Shown: positions 18,347 to 27,626, counted from the stretch's first letter. The stretch is DNA of 64,000 nt from Beijerinckiaceae bacterium (GCA_004564215.1 CP024846.1:682001-746000), one strand, 5' to 3'. Numbers and translations: made by a program. The notes: generated by a model from the sequence alone, not told the origin.

Positions 18347-20479
18347 TTAGAATTTGTAGCGCATGCCCGCGTAGATCGCCCGTCCGTTACCTGGAAAATA
18401 GATTTGCTGACTGGCTGGAACGCTTGCGTTGATGACGGTGGCGACATCGCTGATATAGTGTTGGTTGGTCAGATTGCGGGCATCGAGATAAAGCGAAACG
18501 CCGGCCGGCAAGGTGATGCCGGCCTGGAGCCCAAGCAGCACATAGCCGGGCGTCCGCACCGTATTCGCATAATCGGCGAAGGCGCCAACCGGAACCCAGT
18601 CCAGCGACGGCGCGACATAGAGTCCATCCAATCGCCGATAGGCCAGCGTCGTTCGCAGAACATGCACTGGAGCGCCAGCCAGCTGGTTGTTTCCGAATTG
18701 AGGGTCGTTGACAAATGAGAAGTCGTTCCAGGTCCACACCTGGGATAGCGTCAACGCATCCCCGGCGGCCGGACCGGAGATATCGCGCCAAACTTCGACC
18801 CCTGCGGCGAATTCAATTCCCTGGTGAAGCGTGTGTGGAGCATTGAATGTGTTGGCCGGAATGCTTTGATTGACCGTGAATTGCAAAAGCTCGTCATGGA
18901 TGTCCGAGCGATAGGCGGTAAAGTCCCAAGAGAATCTGTCCCACCGCCCGCGCGTGCCTATTTCACCCGTCCAGGCCTTTTGGGCGGAAAGCGGCACGAA
19001 GGTCGGCGTGAGAGGACTGAATGTCTGGGTGAGATCCGAGAAATCCGGCACGTCTTGGCTTCGCGTAATGTCAGCAAAGACTTGGATGTCGGGGAGCGGA
19101 TACCAGATCACACCGGCTTTGGGATTGACGCCATTATAGGTTTTCTGGTCGAAACTGGAGATTGGATTGGCGGCGAGCCCGCCAAGGTCAAAATACCTTC
19201 GGCTATCGCTGAAGACCTTCGCGCCGGCCATGAGCGCGACCTGCGGCGCGATAAAGAAGCGATTTTCGCCGAAGGCTTCGAGATTAAGGGCGACTTGCCG
19301 CGCATTCAAAACCGGGATCGTTTCCAATCCATCGAAGTTGACGAAGCGATGATCCGCTTGTCGGCCCCCAAAGAATCGCGCGCCGACGATGAGGTCGTCC
19401 CGAAAGCCACCGAGACTTAGTTTGCTCGTGAGCCGTGGTTCGACGCCCCAAGTGTAGCCGTCCTGATCGAGAACCAGAAAGATGGGATGATAGAGATTGT
19501 TGTGAATGAACCATGAATCGACGTCGATGCGACCAAAGTCGGTGAGCATGGTCGTTTTGTTGGCGATGCGCTCGTCCAGAATGTTGCGCGCCTGATTTCC
19601 GCCAAAGCCCGGAAAGGCCGCCGACACGCTCGCGGTTGTGGGGTTGTTCACCGCCGTGTTGAAATCCAAAAGACCCGGTATTTTTTGCTGTGCGCTATAG
19701 ACCCCGAAATAAAAGCGTGTTTCCGCCCAGGGCGCGAAACGATAGCCGATATTGCCGTTGATCTGTTCAAGATCGGATTGCGAGTGCTGACGATATCCGT
19801 CCGAATGGCTAAATGTGCCATTGATCAGGAAATCGAAATCGCCGATCACCCGTGAAACCTGCACTTGACCGCGGATCGAGCCGAAACTGCCCCCATCAAT
19901 CAGAATAAGATTGGGTGCGAGTGCCGTATAGGCCGTGGGAGAAACGAAATTGATCGCTCCGCCGAGGGTCGATGTGCCGAAAATCAGTGCATTGCCACCC
20001 TTGAAAACCTCAATCGAGCGGAAATAGAGCGGGTCGATTTGATCGAAGTCTCCGCTGCCGTCGGCGAGGTTGACGGGAATGCCGTCCTGCAGCAGCTCGA
20101 TGCCACGGAGATGGAAAAAGCGGGTCAGACCGGACCCTCGAATCGACAGGCGGACCTCCTGCCCATAGCGGGTCTCGACATAGACGCCCGGCACATCCTT
20201 CAAAGCATCGCGAAGATCCTCGACATGGCGGGTCTGAATTTCCGGCGTGTTGGCATCGACGAAGTCAACCGATCCCACCATTTGATCGATCTGCTGTTTT
20301 TGCTCCGTGACCGACGGCACGGTGAGGGATCCCGCCGAGCTAGTTGCGAGAACGTCAACGGTTGGAAGCGCGACATTGCCGCTGGACTCGGTCGGGCTGG
20401 CTTGTTGCGCGCGAGCGCCGGAACAGGCCAGGGTCAAGGCGAGCGCGAGTGCGCCGCCCAATGATTTGGCGGATGACAT
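18347..20479 (-). CDS. TonB-dependent outer-membrane receptor
   Basis: A 710-residue outer-membrane receptor. The signal peptide is MSSAKSLGGALALALTLAC to about residue 24. The plug domain covers about residues 60-190 (DLRDALKDVPGVYVETRYGQ, LSIRGSGL, IEVFKGGNALIFGTSTLGGAINFVSP). The remainder is a beta-barrel ending in GMRYKF with the terminal Phe needed for insertion. It takes up a scarce ligand using the TonB/ExbBD system. Sequence alone does not give the ligand. Two upstream genes on the same strand (DUF2946-like and copper-uptake-associated) point to copper or a copper chelate (inference), as opposed to a siderophore. Confidence 0.92.
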   Translation of the reverse strand: MSSAKSLGGALALALTLACSGARAQQASPTESSGNVALPTVDVLATSSAGSLTVPSVTEQKQQIDQMVGSVDFVDANTPEIQTRHVEDLRDALKDVPGVYVETRYGQEVRLSIRGSGLTRFFHLRGIELLQDGIPVNLADGSGDFDQIDPLYFRSIEVFKGGNALIFGTSTLGGAINFVSPTAYTALAPNLILIDGGSFGSIRGQVQVSRVIGDFDFLINGTFSHSDGYRQHSQSDLEQINGNIGYRFAPWAETRFYFGVYSAQQKIPGLLDFNTAVNNPTTASVSAAFPGFGGNQARNILDERIANKTTMLTDFGRIDVDSWFIHNNLYHPIFLVLDQDGYTWGVEPRLTSKLSLGGFRDDLIVGARFFGGRQADHRFVNFDGLETIPVLNARQVALNLEAFGENRFFIAPQVALMAGAKVFSDSRRYFDLGGLAANPISSFDQKTYNGVNPKAGVIWYPLPDIQVFADITRSQDVPDFSDLTQTFSPLTPTFVPLSAQKAWTGEIGTRGRWDRFSWDFTAYRSDIHDELLQFTVNQSIPANTFNAPHTLHQGIEFAAGVEVWRDISGPAAGDALTLSQVWTWNDFSFVNDPQFGNNQLAGAPVHVLRTTLAYRRLDGLYVAPSLDWVPVGAFADYANTVRTPGYVLLGLQAGITLPAGVSLYLDARNLTNQHYISDVATVINASVPASQQIYFPGNGRAIYAGMRYKF

Positions 20480-20604
20480 GTCATAATCCTTTGAAGACCT
20501 GGGCCGCGCGCGGCCGCAAAAGCGAGACGGATTGTTCTTCGGTTATTGGGGGCGGAACCGCTGACCGCGATTCTCGGCAAAGCATTGCCCTCACCCCAAC
20601 ATGA

Positions 20605-20979
20605 TCAGAAAACCGAGGGTGGTCCACGCGCAGAAAAATGAGGTTTGAACGGGGAGGCCGCTCTCATCGATCGTGTCGCAGTCCAAGCCACGACGGAGAT
20701 TTGCCGTGCCACCGAGGTTGTGACCGAGAAGTTCGGTGCGACCAGCGCGCGGCCGGCCGCCGCGCAAGCCAATAGGCAGCATGTCGCATGACGCCGATGC
20801 TGATCCGGGTCGCCCGCCGGCGAAGAAGCCTCACCTCGCACACAAATCGTTTCGCTCGACGTCGCCGGGTCGGCGTAAGCGACACGCCCCGCGACGAGGG
20901 ATTGAAGTAGGAGTGCATAAAGCGTGACGGCGCCGAGCGCGGCACGCCAAGCCACAGATCGTGTACGAAACGTTCTCAT
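20605..20979 (-). CDS. Small exported Cys/His protein, DUF2946-like
   Basis: A 124-residue protein with one N-terminal hydrophobic helix (WRAALGAVTLYALLLQSLVAG), then a Cys/His patch (ICVRGEASSP, DQHRRHATCCLLACAAAG) and a C-terminal segment with ARGPP. This layout is that of the DUF2946-like proteins commonly placed beside copper and TonB-receptor genes. The paired Cys and His residues could bind metal in the periplasm (inference). It lies between the receptor and the copper-uptake-associated gene on the same strand. Confidence 0.65.
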   Translation of the reverse strand: MRTFRTRSVAWRAALGAVTLYALLLQSLVAGRVAYADPATSSETICVRGEASSPAGDPDQHRRHATCCLLACAAAGRALVAPNFSVTTSVARQISVVAWTATRSMRAASPFKPHFSARGPPSVF

Positions 20980-21094
20980 GACGCAGCGACCGTAAGCTCG
21001 CTCGATGGACCAAGACAGGCGGCGCGCAACCCTTGCTTTCGTGCCGAACCGGCCGAGATCCCCAAGAAACTGAAGTGGGTCGCGTCGAGAATTT

Positions 21095-21562
21095 TCATGG
21101 ACCGACGCCGTGATGACGACCCGAAGGAGAATCGCCGTTTGGACCCATGATAACTACCCCATCGAAACGCGAAAACAACGCTAAGCGCGCGGGAGAAATT
21201 GTCTGCTCCGCCAGAGAGAGCTTGGCTGCGAGCGCTTCCGCCTTCGTCTTTTCGATGCCGGTTTTTTCGAGAGCGGCGGGTTCCTTGATGGCATCGCCGG
21301 CGCAGAGAATGATTTCCCAGCTTTCTCCCTTTCGGCGCAGCAACGCACGTCCGCCGAGCTCGTTCTGGGTCCAATCGGCGATAGCGGCGTCGTCTTGAGA
21401 GACGATCGGATCAACCATCAAGGGCGCATCCGGCTTGTCAAAGGCCTGGACAAGAAGTTGGCGAATGAGGTTTTCTTCCTGTCCCGCCTCGGCCAATGCA
21501 AGACTGCAAAGTTGGACTGCTAAAGCTCCGCACAATGCAAGGCAGACAAAGGCATTCTTCAT
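21095..21562 (-). CDS. Copper uptake system-associated protein
   Basis: A 155-residue exported protein: signal MKNAFVCLALCGALAVQL, then IRQLLVQAFDKPDAPLMVDPIVS, AAIADWTQNELGGRALLRRK, WEIILCAGDAIKEPAALEKTGI and RLALFSRFDGVVIMGP. This pattern is that of the family named copper uptake system-associated protein in Rhizobiales. Its biochemical role is not known. ATG 21562 follows GAGAGA and gives a clean signal peptide, so the longer frame is rejected. It is the first gene of the putative copper locus; a 17-bp palindrome lies 92 bp upstream. Confidence 0.75.
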   Translation of the reverse strand: MKNAFVCLALCGALAVQLCSLALAEAGQEENLIRQLLVQAFDKPDAPLMVDPIVSQDDAAIADWTQNELGGRALLRRKGESWEIILCAGDAIKEPAALEKTGIEKTKAEALAAKLSLAEQTISPARLALFSRFDGVVIMGPNGDSPSGRHHGVGP

Positions 21563-21653
21563 CGCAATTCTCTCGGTCTCGGTCGCGATCAAGCTTGATC
21601 CCGACAGGTGGCACTCGTCGGCGCGCCCTATCAACGGGCACCCGAGCCCAATC

Positions 21654-21670
21654 ATTGGTAACCTACCAAT
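21654..21670. promoter_or_regulatory. Candidate operator, copy 2 (perfect palindrome upstream of copper locus)
   Basis: ATTGGTA-ACC-TACCAAT, with 7-bp perfect arms and a 3-bp centre, lies in the 309-bp gap between the copper locus and the SIS gene. Its reverse complement shares 14/17 bases with the site at 17270-17286. The rest of the gap shows only a short GTGACT/AGTCAC hairpin near 21719-21734. Confidence 0.45.
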
Positions 21671-21871
21671 AAAAAGTTTCCAGTGATTTCAAGGAGGTTT
21701 GCTGCAAAGTTTCGCGCGCGTGACTTTCCAGTCACACCGAGGCGGCCTTTTTCGGCATGACCGCTGGCGGATTTTCTCACGACCCAGCGCGGCACCGCGC
21801 CGACAGTGTCCCCACCCCCTACCGACTCCATCTCGACCCGAGGCGATTGCAGCTCGTTCGGTTGGCGGCTC

Positions 21872-22912
21872 TCACACCGTCTCGGTCACCTTGCTGAGAT
21901 GAGGCGGCCGGTCTGGATCGAAATCGAATCGGCGCGCCGTCGCTTCGATCAATCGATAGGCCGGCGCCAGCAAGGTAATAGCATCGGTCACCGCGTGATC
22001 GTCGCCGATCCACGGCAAACTCGAAGCCGGGCCGCCGCACAAATGCACCGCCTGGCCGCTTGTACGCAACGTCGCGACGAGCGTGTCGATCATGCTGGCG
22101 GTCTGGTCCGCGAGACGCAGAACAAGCACGGGCGTGTCGTGGGCAATCGCGGCGCGCGGTCCATGCATTAGCTCAGCTGCGCTGTAGGAAAGCGCGGGAA
22201 GACGCAAGATCTCTGCCATTTTCAACGCAATTTCACGGGCCGGCGCCAGACCGAAGCCGCGCGCTGCGACGAAGACCGCGCGCGCCTTTGCAAGATCATC
22301 GGCACATTCGCGCCAATCGAGCGCCAGCGCCTTCGAGAGTCGTTCTGGCAACCGCGCAACGGCGCTTGCCAGGTTTTTATCGCCGCCTAATTCCGCTATC
22401 AGCAAGGCCGCGGCGGCCATTGAGGCAATGACGCTCTTGGTGGCGGCGATGGAAATTTCCGGCCCTGCACCGATGGGCAAACTGAATTCGGCAGCCCGAG
22501 CGACAGGGGATTCGGCATCGTTGATGAGCGCCACCGTCAGCGCGCCGGAGGACCGCGCATCGGCGGTCGCGGCAATGAGATCGGGGCTGCGACCCGATTG
22601 CGAGACGACGATAAACAGCCCCCCCCGCAATGCCAAGGTGCGCTTGAAGCTGGTGACGATCGACGGCGCCGTTGCGGAGACCGGGATGCCAAGACGGGTC
22701 TCGATCAGATAGCGTAGAAACACACCAACGTGACCTGAGCTGCCCCGCCCGCAAACCACGGCGAGCGTTGGATTTTGCCTTTGGATCGCAGCAACGATCG
22801 GGCGCCACACGCCGGGGTCGGCAAGCAGCCGTGCCACGACCTCGGAAGCCTCGCCGGTTTCGCGGGCCATGGCGCTGCTCGCGTTCAAAGGATTCTCACC
22901 CTTGTGTGCCAT
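21872..22912 (-). CDS. SIS-domain aminosugar isomerase/deaminase (NagB-II type)
   Basis: A 346-residue protein with two sugar-isomerase (SIS) domains, as in the isomerase half of GlmS. Residues about 35-180 hold VVCGRGSSGHVGVFLRYLIE and VVSQSGRSPDLIAATADAR; the second half has FVAARGFGLAPAREIALKMAEILR and SAAELMHGPRAAI. Without a glutaminase domain this architecture is typical of NagB-II, which turns glucosamine-6-phosphate into fructose-6-phosphate and ammonia. It lies in a minus-strand run with murQ and an N-acetylglucosamine-kinase-like gene, supporting that role. An inner ATG at 22870 is an alternative start. Confidence 0.85.
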   Translation of the reverse strand: MAHKGENPLNASSAMARETGEASEVVARLLADPGVWRPIVAAIQRQNPTLAVVCGRGSSGHVGVFLRYLIETRLGIPVSATAPSIVTSFKRTLALRGGLFIVVSQSGRSPDLIAATADARSSGALTVALINDAESPVARAAEFSLPIGAGPEISIAATKSVIASMAAAALLIAELGGDKNLASAVARLPERLSKALALDWRECADDLAKARAVFVAARGFGLAPAREIALKMAEILRLPALSYSAAELMHGPRAAIAHDTPVLVLRLADQTASMIDTLVATLRTSGQAVHLCGGPASSLPWIGDDHAVTDAITLLAPAYRLIEATARRFDFDPDRPPHLSKVTETV

Positions 22913-23008
22913 AACCTAATGGTTCCTTGAGTAAGGCCGAAGACCTTGAGCAGTCCATCCCGTATGAGAGGACCGAATTGAAAGGCGACGCATCGTCTGT
23001 ATCGAGCG

Positions 23009-23905
23009 TCACGAAACGCCTTCATCGGTCATCTCGGCCAAAGCCAGGCGCAAGCTACCCCGATTCTTGGCGAGCAGCGCGGTAGCCTCCTCTTCGGAAA
23101 GACCGAGGACAATGAGCGCGGCCAATTTGATGTCGCCGCCCGCACGTGCAAGCGCCTTTGTTGCTATCGCGGAATCGCACCCAGCGATGCGAGTGACCAT
23201 CAATTCGGCGCGGCGCCGCAGCTTTGCATTAGACGTATGCATGTCGACCATCATACCGCGATAGACACGGCCAAGGCGGACCATAATTCCGGTCGACAGC
23301 AGATTGAGCACGACCTTCTGAGCCGTCCCCGCCTTCATGCGGGTTGACCCGGCGATCAACTCACTTCCTGTGGCAATGAGGATCGGATGACGCGCCGCAG
23401 CGAGCAGCGGCGTACCAGGATTGTTCGCAATGCCGATCGTGACCGCGCCACGCTTGTTGGCCCGCTGAGTTGCGGCAACGGTGAAGGACGTTGTTCCGCT
23501 CGCGGCAACGCCAATGACGACGTCGCTTGGGCCGATGTCGTTACAGTCAACGAGGCGAATGGCGTCCGCAGTATCATCCTCGGCCCCCTCCGCGGTGCAG
23601 ATCAGGGCCGCATCTCCCCCAGCCATGCCGAACACCAGCCGTTCGCGCGGCCAACCAAATGTCGGCGTTAATTCCGCGCCATCCTGGATCGCAATCCGCC
23701 CGGACGTCCCCGCGCCGAAATAGACGAGACGTCCATTTTCGCCAAGCGCTGCCACCGCCGCCTCTACCGCCGCCGCGATGGCCCCGATCGCTGGACGCAC
23801 CGAAGCAACCGCAGCCATGTGCCCTTCCCACATGGCCTCGACCACCTCGGCGGGGGTCCATTCATCAAGGTCGATGAAGCGGGAACTCACGTGCTCTGTT
23901 GCCAT
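23009..23905 (-). CDS. murQ: N-acetylmuramic acid 6-phosphate etherase
   Basis: Splits the lactyl ether of MurNAc-6-phosphate to GlcNAc-6-phosphate and lactate, a step of peptidoglycan recycling. The 298-residue SIS fold shows VYFGAGTSGRIAIQDGAELTPTFGWP near residue 60, VVIGVAASGTTSFTVAAT, and AGSTRMKAGTAQKVVLNLLSTG, the standard MurQ block. ATG 23905 follows GAAGAGG. The product would be handled by nagA and the SIS deaminase in the same region. No MurNAc transporter or anhMurNAc kinase gene is seen here. Confidence 0.94.
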   Translation of the reverse strand: MATEHVSSRFIDLDEWTPAEVVEAMWEGHMAAVASVRPAIGAIAAAVEAAVAALGENGRLVYFGAGTSGRIAIQDGAELTPTFGWPRERLVFGMAGGDAALICTAEGAEDDTADAIRLVDCNDIGPSDVVIGVAASGTTSFTVAATQRANKRGAVTIGIANNPGTPLLAAARHPILIATGSELIAGSTRMKAGTAQKVVLNLLSTGIMVRLGRVYRGMMVDMHTSNAKLRRRAELMVTRIAGCDSAIATKALARAGGDIKLAALIVLGLSEEEATALLAKNRGSLRLALAEMTDEGVS

Positions 23906-24050
23906 CACACCTCTTCGGCGAATTGACGCTAATCTTGCACTATCAATCTAATGTCTTCGATACCGCTTACAATACAATTCAATTTAAGGAGACTTCGCTC
24001 CTGCCAGGTTCACGCTCCCAAGCGCTGCAATTCGATCAAGGCGACCGCGG

Positions 24051-24929
24051 TCAGGATCCCTCGTCTTCGCGTGCGAGAATTATAGCACCAGAAATCGCAT
24101 CGCGTTCTGGCGGACTCAAACAACGTCGGACGGCGGGCGCGAGCCAGGCCTCAATGGCGCTCGCTAAACCACCGATCAGCGCGACGCGCGGCGCCCCTCT
24201 TTCGATGAGGGTGCCGACCAGTTCGCCGATCTCTGCCGCGCCCGCTTCCGCAATTTGTCGTCCCACGGGATCACCTTGATCCGCATGGCGCATCACGAGC
24301 GGCGCAAAGCTTGCGTAATCGGTCGAGGTGGCTTGATCCATCCAGGCGACCGCCTCGAACGGGTCGCCATGGAAACGCTCGAGAATTTCGTCTGTCAATG
24401 GGCTCGCTTCGGCGCGCCCATCGAGCGCGCGCATGGCCCGTCTCATCGCGCGCAGTCCGAGATCGGCGCCACTCCCTTCGTCCGAGATCGGGAAGCCATA
24501 GCCGCCGACAGACAAATTGCTGCCCTTGACGTGCGCGATCCCGATGCTGCCTGTGCCGACAATAACAATACCGCCGTCCTTGCCGCCATGAGCGCCAAGA
24601 CAGGCGATCAGGCAATCACTCGCGAAGCGCAGCGAGGCAAAGGGATGTGCGAGTTCCGCAAACTGCTCCTGGATGCCTTTGCGCCGAATCCCCGCAAGAC
24701 CGACGGCGGCATGGATGCGCAAGAGGTCGGGCGGCCCGAGCCCAGCATCCGCGATCGCCATGGTGAAGGCCGCGCGGATCGACTCCCAGGCCTTGCAGAT
24801 GCCAAGGCGGGTTGTCGCCGGGCCCGATTGGCCGAGCCCGAGCACCGCGCCGGACGTATCTTCAATGCGGGCGCGGCAGCCGGTGCCACCACCGTCAACG
24901 CCGAGGAACAGAGCCGGCGCGCCGCTCAT
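24051..24929 (-). CDS. BadF/BcrA-type ATPase, probable N-acetylglucosamine kinase
   Basis: A 292-residue actin/ASKHA-fold kinase. LFLGVDGGGTGCRARIED at residues 7-24 is the phosphate-1 loop; GGIVIVGTGSIGIAHVKG and YGFPISDEGSGADLGLRAMR are the other nucleotide and sugar-binding elements, typical of GlcNAc (and sometimes MurNAc) kinases of the BadF/BadG family. It is on the same strand as murQ and the SIS gene, and divergent from nagA with a 190-bp gap that probably carries both promoters. The sugar is inferred from neighbours. Confidence 0.85.
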   Translation of the reverse strand: MSGAPALFLGVDGGGTGCRARIEDTSGAVLGLGQSGPATTRLGICKAWESIRAAFTMAIADAGLGPPDLLRIHAAVGLAGIRRKGIQEQFAELAHPFASLRFASDCLIACLGAHGGKDGGIVIVGTGSIGIAHVKGSNLSVGGYGFPISDEGSGADLGLRAMRRAMRALDGRAEASPLTDEILERFHGDPFEAVAWMDQATSTDYASFAPLVMRHADQGDPVGRQIAEAGAAEIGELVGTLIERGAPRVALIGGLASAIEAWLAPAVRRCLSPPERDAISGAIILAREDEGS

Positions 24930-25120
24930 TGGCTCAACTCCTCAAGCAGAAGAGGCCAGTGTCGAATCGCACGCTTTTGCGGTCCAGCCTCTCATAGCCG
25001 CGATCGAGGTGACATTCAGGGATTAGCAACGTCTTCACCTTCAGCCGCGAGGCGCACCAGAACCCGGCCGACGGATGCACGCTGATAGGCCATCACTGAC
25101 GCGCGGCGAACCCATGTCGT

Positions 25121-26416
25121 ATGGCAGCGAATCTTCCATCGCAGAAAGCACCGCAAATGGTATCATATCGGCCTATCGAAGGCCAGCGTGACCAAGGGCA
25201 AGCGGCCTCCTTTTTAAGCCATGAGAGAACAGGCGACGTGGCAGCTCATTCTCCCCACAAGACACCTGGACCTCTGCAATGCCTCGTGGCCGACGCTATC
25301 TTCGACGGCGAGCGCATGTTGACCGGCTGTGCCGTGCTGATCCACGGCGGGCGGATTGTCGACGTGGTGTCGCGAGATGCAGCTCCGCCAGACGGCGCAA
25401 TGATCGATCTCGGCGCCGGCTCCGTGCTCGCTCCCGGCTTCATCGATGTCCAGGTCAATGGGGGTGGCGGCGTCTTGTTGAACGACGAGCCGACCATCGC
25501 CGGGATCAAGACCATCGTTGCGGCGCACCGGCGCTTCGGGACAACGGGGCTCCTACCGACCTTGATCACGGATCGGCGCGAGACGATGGAGCGTCTGGCC
25601 GGCATCGCCGAAGCCGCCCTGGAAATCCCCGGCGTGTTCGGATTTCATCTTGAAGGCCCATTCCTCAACCCGAGGCGGAAAGGTGTCCATCCGAGCGCGC
25701 GAATCAGATCGCCCACGCCAGAGGACATCTCTCTGCTGCATCGGTTCGGCAGCTTCGGCCGTTCGATTGTCACGCTCGCGCCAGAATGCGTACCTGACGG
25801 CTTCATTGCCGATCTGGCCGCCTGCGGGCTACGGATCTGCGCCGGCCACACCGACGCGGATGAGTCAATCATCAGGCGCGCGGGCGACGAAGGCCTGACC
25901 GGAATTACGCATCTCTTCAATGCCATGTCCCAGATGCAAGCGCGAGCGCCCGGAGCGGTCGGAGCAGCCCTCGATGAGGCTCGGTTCACCCTCGGCCTGA
26001 TCTGCGATGGTTACCATGTCGATCCAGCAATGATGCGTATCGCTTTCCGCGTCGCCGGACGCGATCGCTTGATGCTTGTTACCGATGCCATGCCGACGGT
26101 TGGGGCTCACGGAGCTGGCTTTGATCTATTCGGCCATGCCATCAAACTTGAAGGCACAAGGCTTGCCACCGAAGATGGAACGCTGGCAGGCGCGCACCTT
26201 GACATGATGGGTGCGGTGCGCGGTGCCGTGTCCTTAATGCGGGTGAGCCTGGAGGATGCCCTGGTCATGGCGTCGCGGACACCAGCCCGGTTCCTCGGCC
26301 TTGACGGCATGCTCGGTGCGATTCGCAAAAATTATCGTGCCGACCTTGTCGCCTTCGACCCAAATCTCACTGTCACAGACACTTGGGTCGCGGGGAACCG
26401 GGAATGCCATGGATGA
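25121..26416 (+). CDS. nagA: N-acetylglucosamine-6-phosphate deacetylase
   Basis: Removes the acetyl group of GlcNAc-6-phosphate. The amidohydrolase fold is clear: GSVLAPGFIDVQVNGGGG, the metal ligand Glu in FHLEGPFLNPRRKGVH, CAGHTDADES, THLFNAMSQMQAR and catalytic LVTDAMPTVGAHG. ATG 25121 gives 431 residues, with about 45 more N-terminal residues than usual. GTG codons at 25238 or 25286 may be the true start, since family homology begins near VADAIFDGERML. The stop nearly touches the end of the small convergent gene at 26437. Confidence 0.9.
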   Translation: MAANLPSQKAPQMVSYRPIEGQRDQGQAASFLSHERTGDVAAHSPHKTPGPLQCLVADAIFDGERMLTGCAVLIHGGRIVDVVSRDAAPPDGAMIDLGAGSVLAPGFIDVQVNGGGGVLLNDEPTIAGIKTIVAAHRRFGTTGLLPTLITDRRETMERLAGIAEAALEIPGVFGFHLEGPFLNPRRKGVHPSARIRSPTPEDISLLHRFGSFGRSIVTLAPECVPDGFIADLAACGLRICAGHTDADESIIRRAGDEGLTGITHLFNAMSQMQARAPGAVGAALDEARFTLGLICDGYHVDPAMMRIAFRVAGRDRLMLVTDAMPTVGAHGAGFDLFGHAIKLEGTRLATEDGTLAGAHLDMMGAVRGAVSLMRVSLEDALVMASRTPARFLGLDGMLGAIRKNYRADLVAFDPNLTVTDTWVAGNRECHG

Positions 26417-26436
26417 ACCACGGCCACCTGTGTTAG

Positions 26437-26709
26437 TCAGGAATTGGGGAATTGGCGTGCCCCGGCAGATTTACCAAGGAAATAAGCGCGTTGCGCTTGG
26501 GCCGGCGTTAAATAAAAACGCTCACCTTCTCGATAGGCCGCATTCCCCGTCACGACCTCGAACTCGTACATGCCATTGGGCGGTTGAGGCGTATAGTCTA
26601 TTTCCGTCGGCACTTCGCCGAGGAAACGAACGTTTTGAGGTAGCCGGCTTAAAGACGCGTCTTGGCCTCTGGTCAAGTTTACGGCGTCCTTACCAAAAAC
26701 CATTGTCAT
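26437..26709 (-). CDS. Small hypothetical protein
   Basis: About 90 residues, not recognised. It has no signal peptide or membrane helix. The stretch GMYEFEVVTGNAAYREGERFYLTP has the look of a folded soluble protein, and the C-terminus is basic. ATG 26709 or 26703 would start it; a longer frame reaches 26754. It is divergent from the LysR gene with about 90 bp between, so it is a possible LysR target. Confidence 0.5.
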   Translation of the reverse strand: MTMVFGKDAVNLTRGQDASLSRLPQNVRFLGEVPTEIDYTPQPPNGMYEFEVVTGNAAYREGERFYLTPAQAQRAYFLGKSAGARQFPNS

Positions 26710-26798
26710 GCCCTGCCAAGTCAGCTTCCTGCATATAAGTCCGGCCCTCCCCAAGAATCAAATTTCCATTTCCGATTGTTTGATGCATTTTATGCATC

Positions 26799-27626
26799 AT
26801 GGAGCTGCTGTGGATCGATGATTTTCTTGCTCTCTGCCATACGCGGAATTTTACCCGCGCGGCCGAGGCACGTTGCACCACGCAATCCGCCTATAGCCGT
26901 CGTGTGCAGAGGCTGGAAGAATGGTTGGGCGCGCCCCTGTTTTACCGGGAGTCGCGTCCGATAAGCCTGACACCGGCCGGAGAGGAATTTCTCTCGCGCG
27001 CCCATCGTCTACGCGAAGACATTTTCGACGCCCGCCGCGCCGTGTTGAATGCGTCGAGCCATTTCAAAAAGACCCTCCGCATCTACACGACCAATACGTT
27101 GGCCGCCACATTCCTTCCGCCGTGGCTGGTCGAAAATAAATTGGAGAATTATTCGCTGATCGTGGCCTCGATCGCGGGCTGTCTTGAAGCGGTCAAGCGC
27201 AAGCATGCCGATATGAGCTTGATCCCGCATTTCGGCGATGAAGAGACTTTGATCGGCCTGCAAATTGAGGAGATCGGCCAGGATCGTTTGATGCTGGTGG
27301 CGGCTCAAATGCAAAAACGCCCGGTGGCTTTGACCAAAAATAAGTTAAGCGGCTCCGTGATGGTCTATACCCCCGGTACGACTTATGGCATGCAAATCGC
27401 CGCGATGCTGGATAAGCATCACATCCAGATTCAGGACTCGCCGGTTTGCGAGAGCGCGTCGGCGGAAGCCCTGCTCGCGCAGGTCAAGGCGGGCTTGGGA
27501 TCGGCCTGGATTCCCGAAATCCTTTTACAAGGCAGTAAAGCTAAAAGATGCGGGGTGCCGAGCTTCTTCGACATACCCTACAAAATCCTGCTGATCAAAC
27601 CGCCGCAAGACCGGAACGCCGGATAG
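26799..27626 (+). CDS. LysR-family transcriptional regulator (HypT-like group)
   Basis: A 275-residue LysR protein. The N-terminal winged helix is complete (WIDDFLALCHTRNFTRAAEARCTTQSAYSRRVQRLEEWLGAPLF, with the SAYSRRVQ recognition helix at about 30-37), and a periplasmic-binding-protein-like sensor domain follows from residue 90. The layout of the first 60 residues is like E. coli HypT/YjiE rather than classic CbbR types, but the effector is unknown. It lies 0.3 kb upstream of the cyo operon on the same strand and may control it or the small divergent gene. Confidence 0.88.
   Translation: MELLWIDDFLALCHTRNFTRAAEARCTTQSAYSRRVQRLEEWLGAPLFYRESRPISLTPAGEEFLSRAHRLREDIFDARRAVLNASSHFKKTLRIYTTNTLAATFLPPWLVENKLENYSLIVASIAGCLEAVKRKHADMSLIPHFGDEETLIGLQIEEIGQDRLMLVAAQMQKRPVALTKNKLSGSVMVYTPGTTYGMQIAAMLDKHHIQIQDSPVCESASAEALLAQVKAGLGSAWIPEILLQGSKAKRCGVPSFFDIPYKILLIKPPQDRNAG

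Noticed and set aside
25279..25653. Arg-rich 124-codon frame over nagA
   Set aside because: Out-of-frame shadow of nagA with GC-skewed composition.
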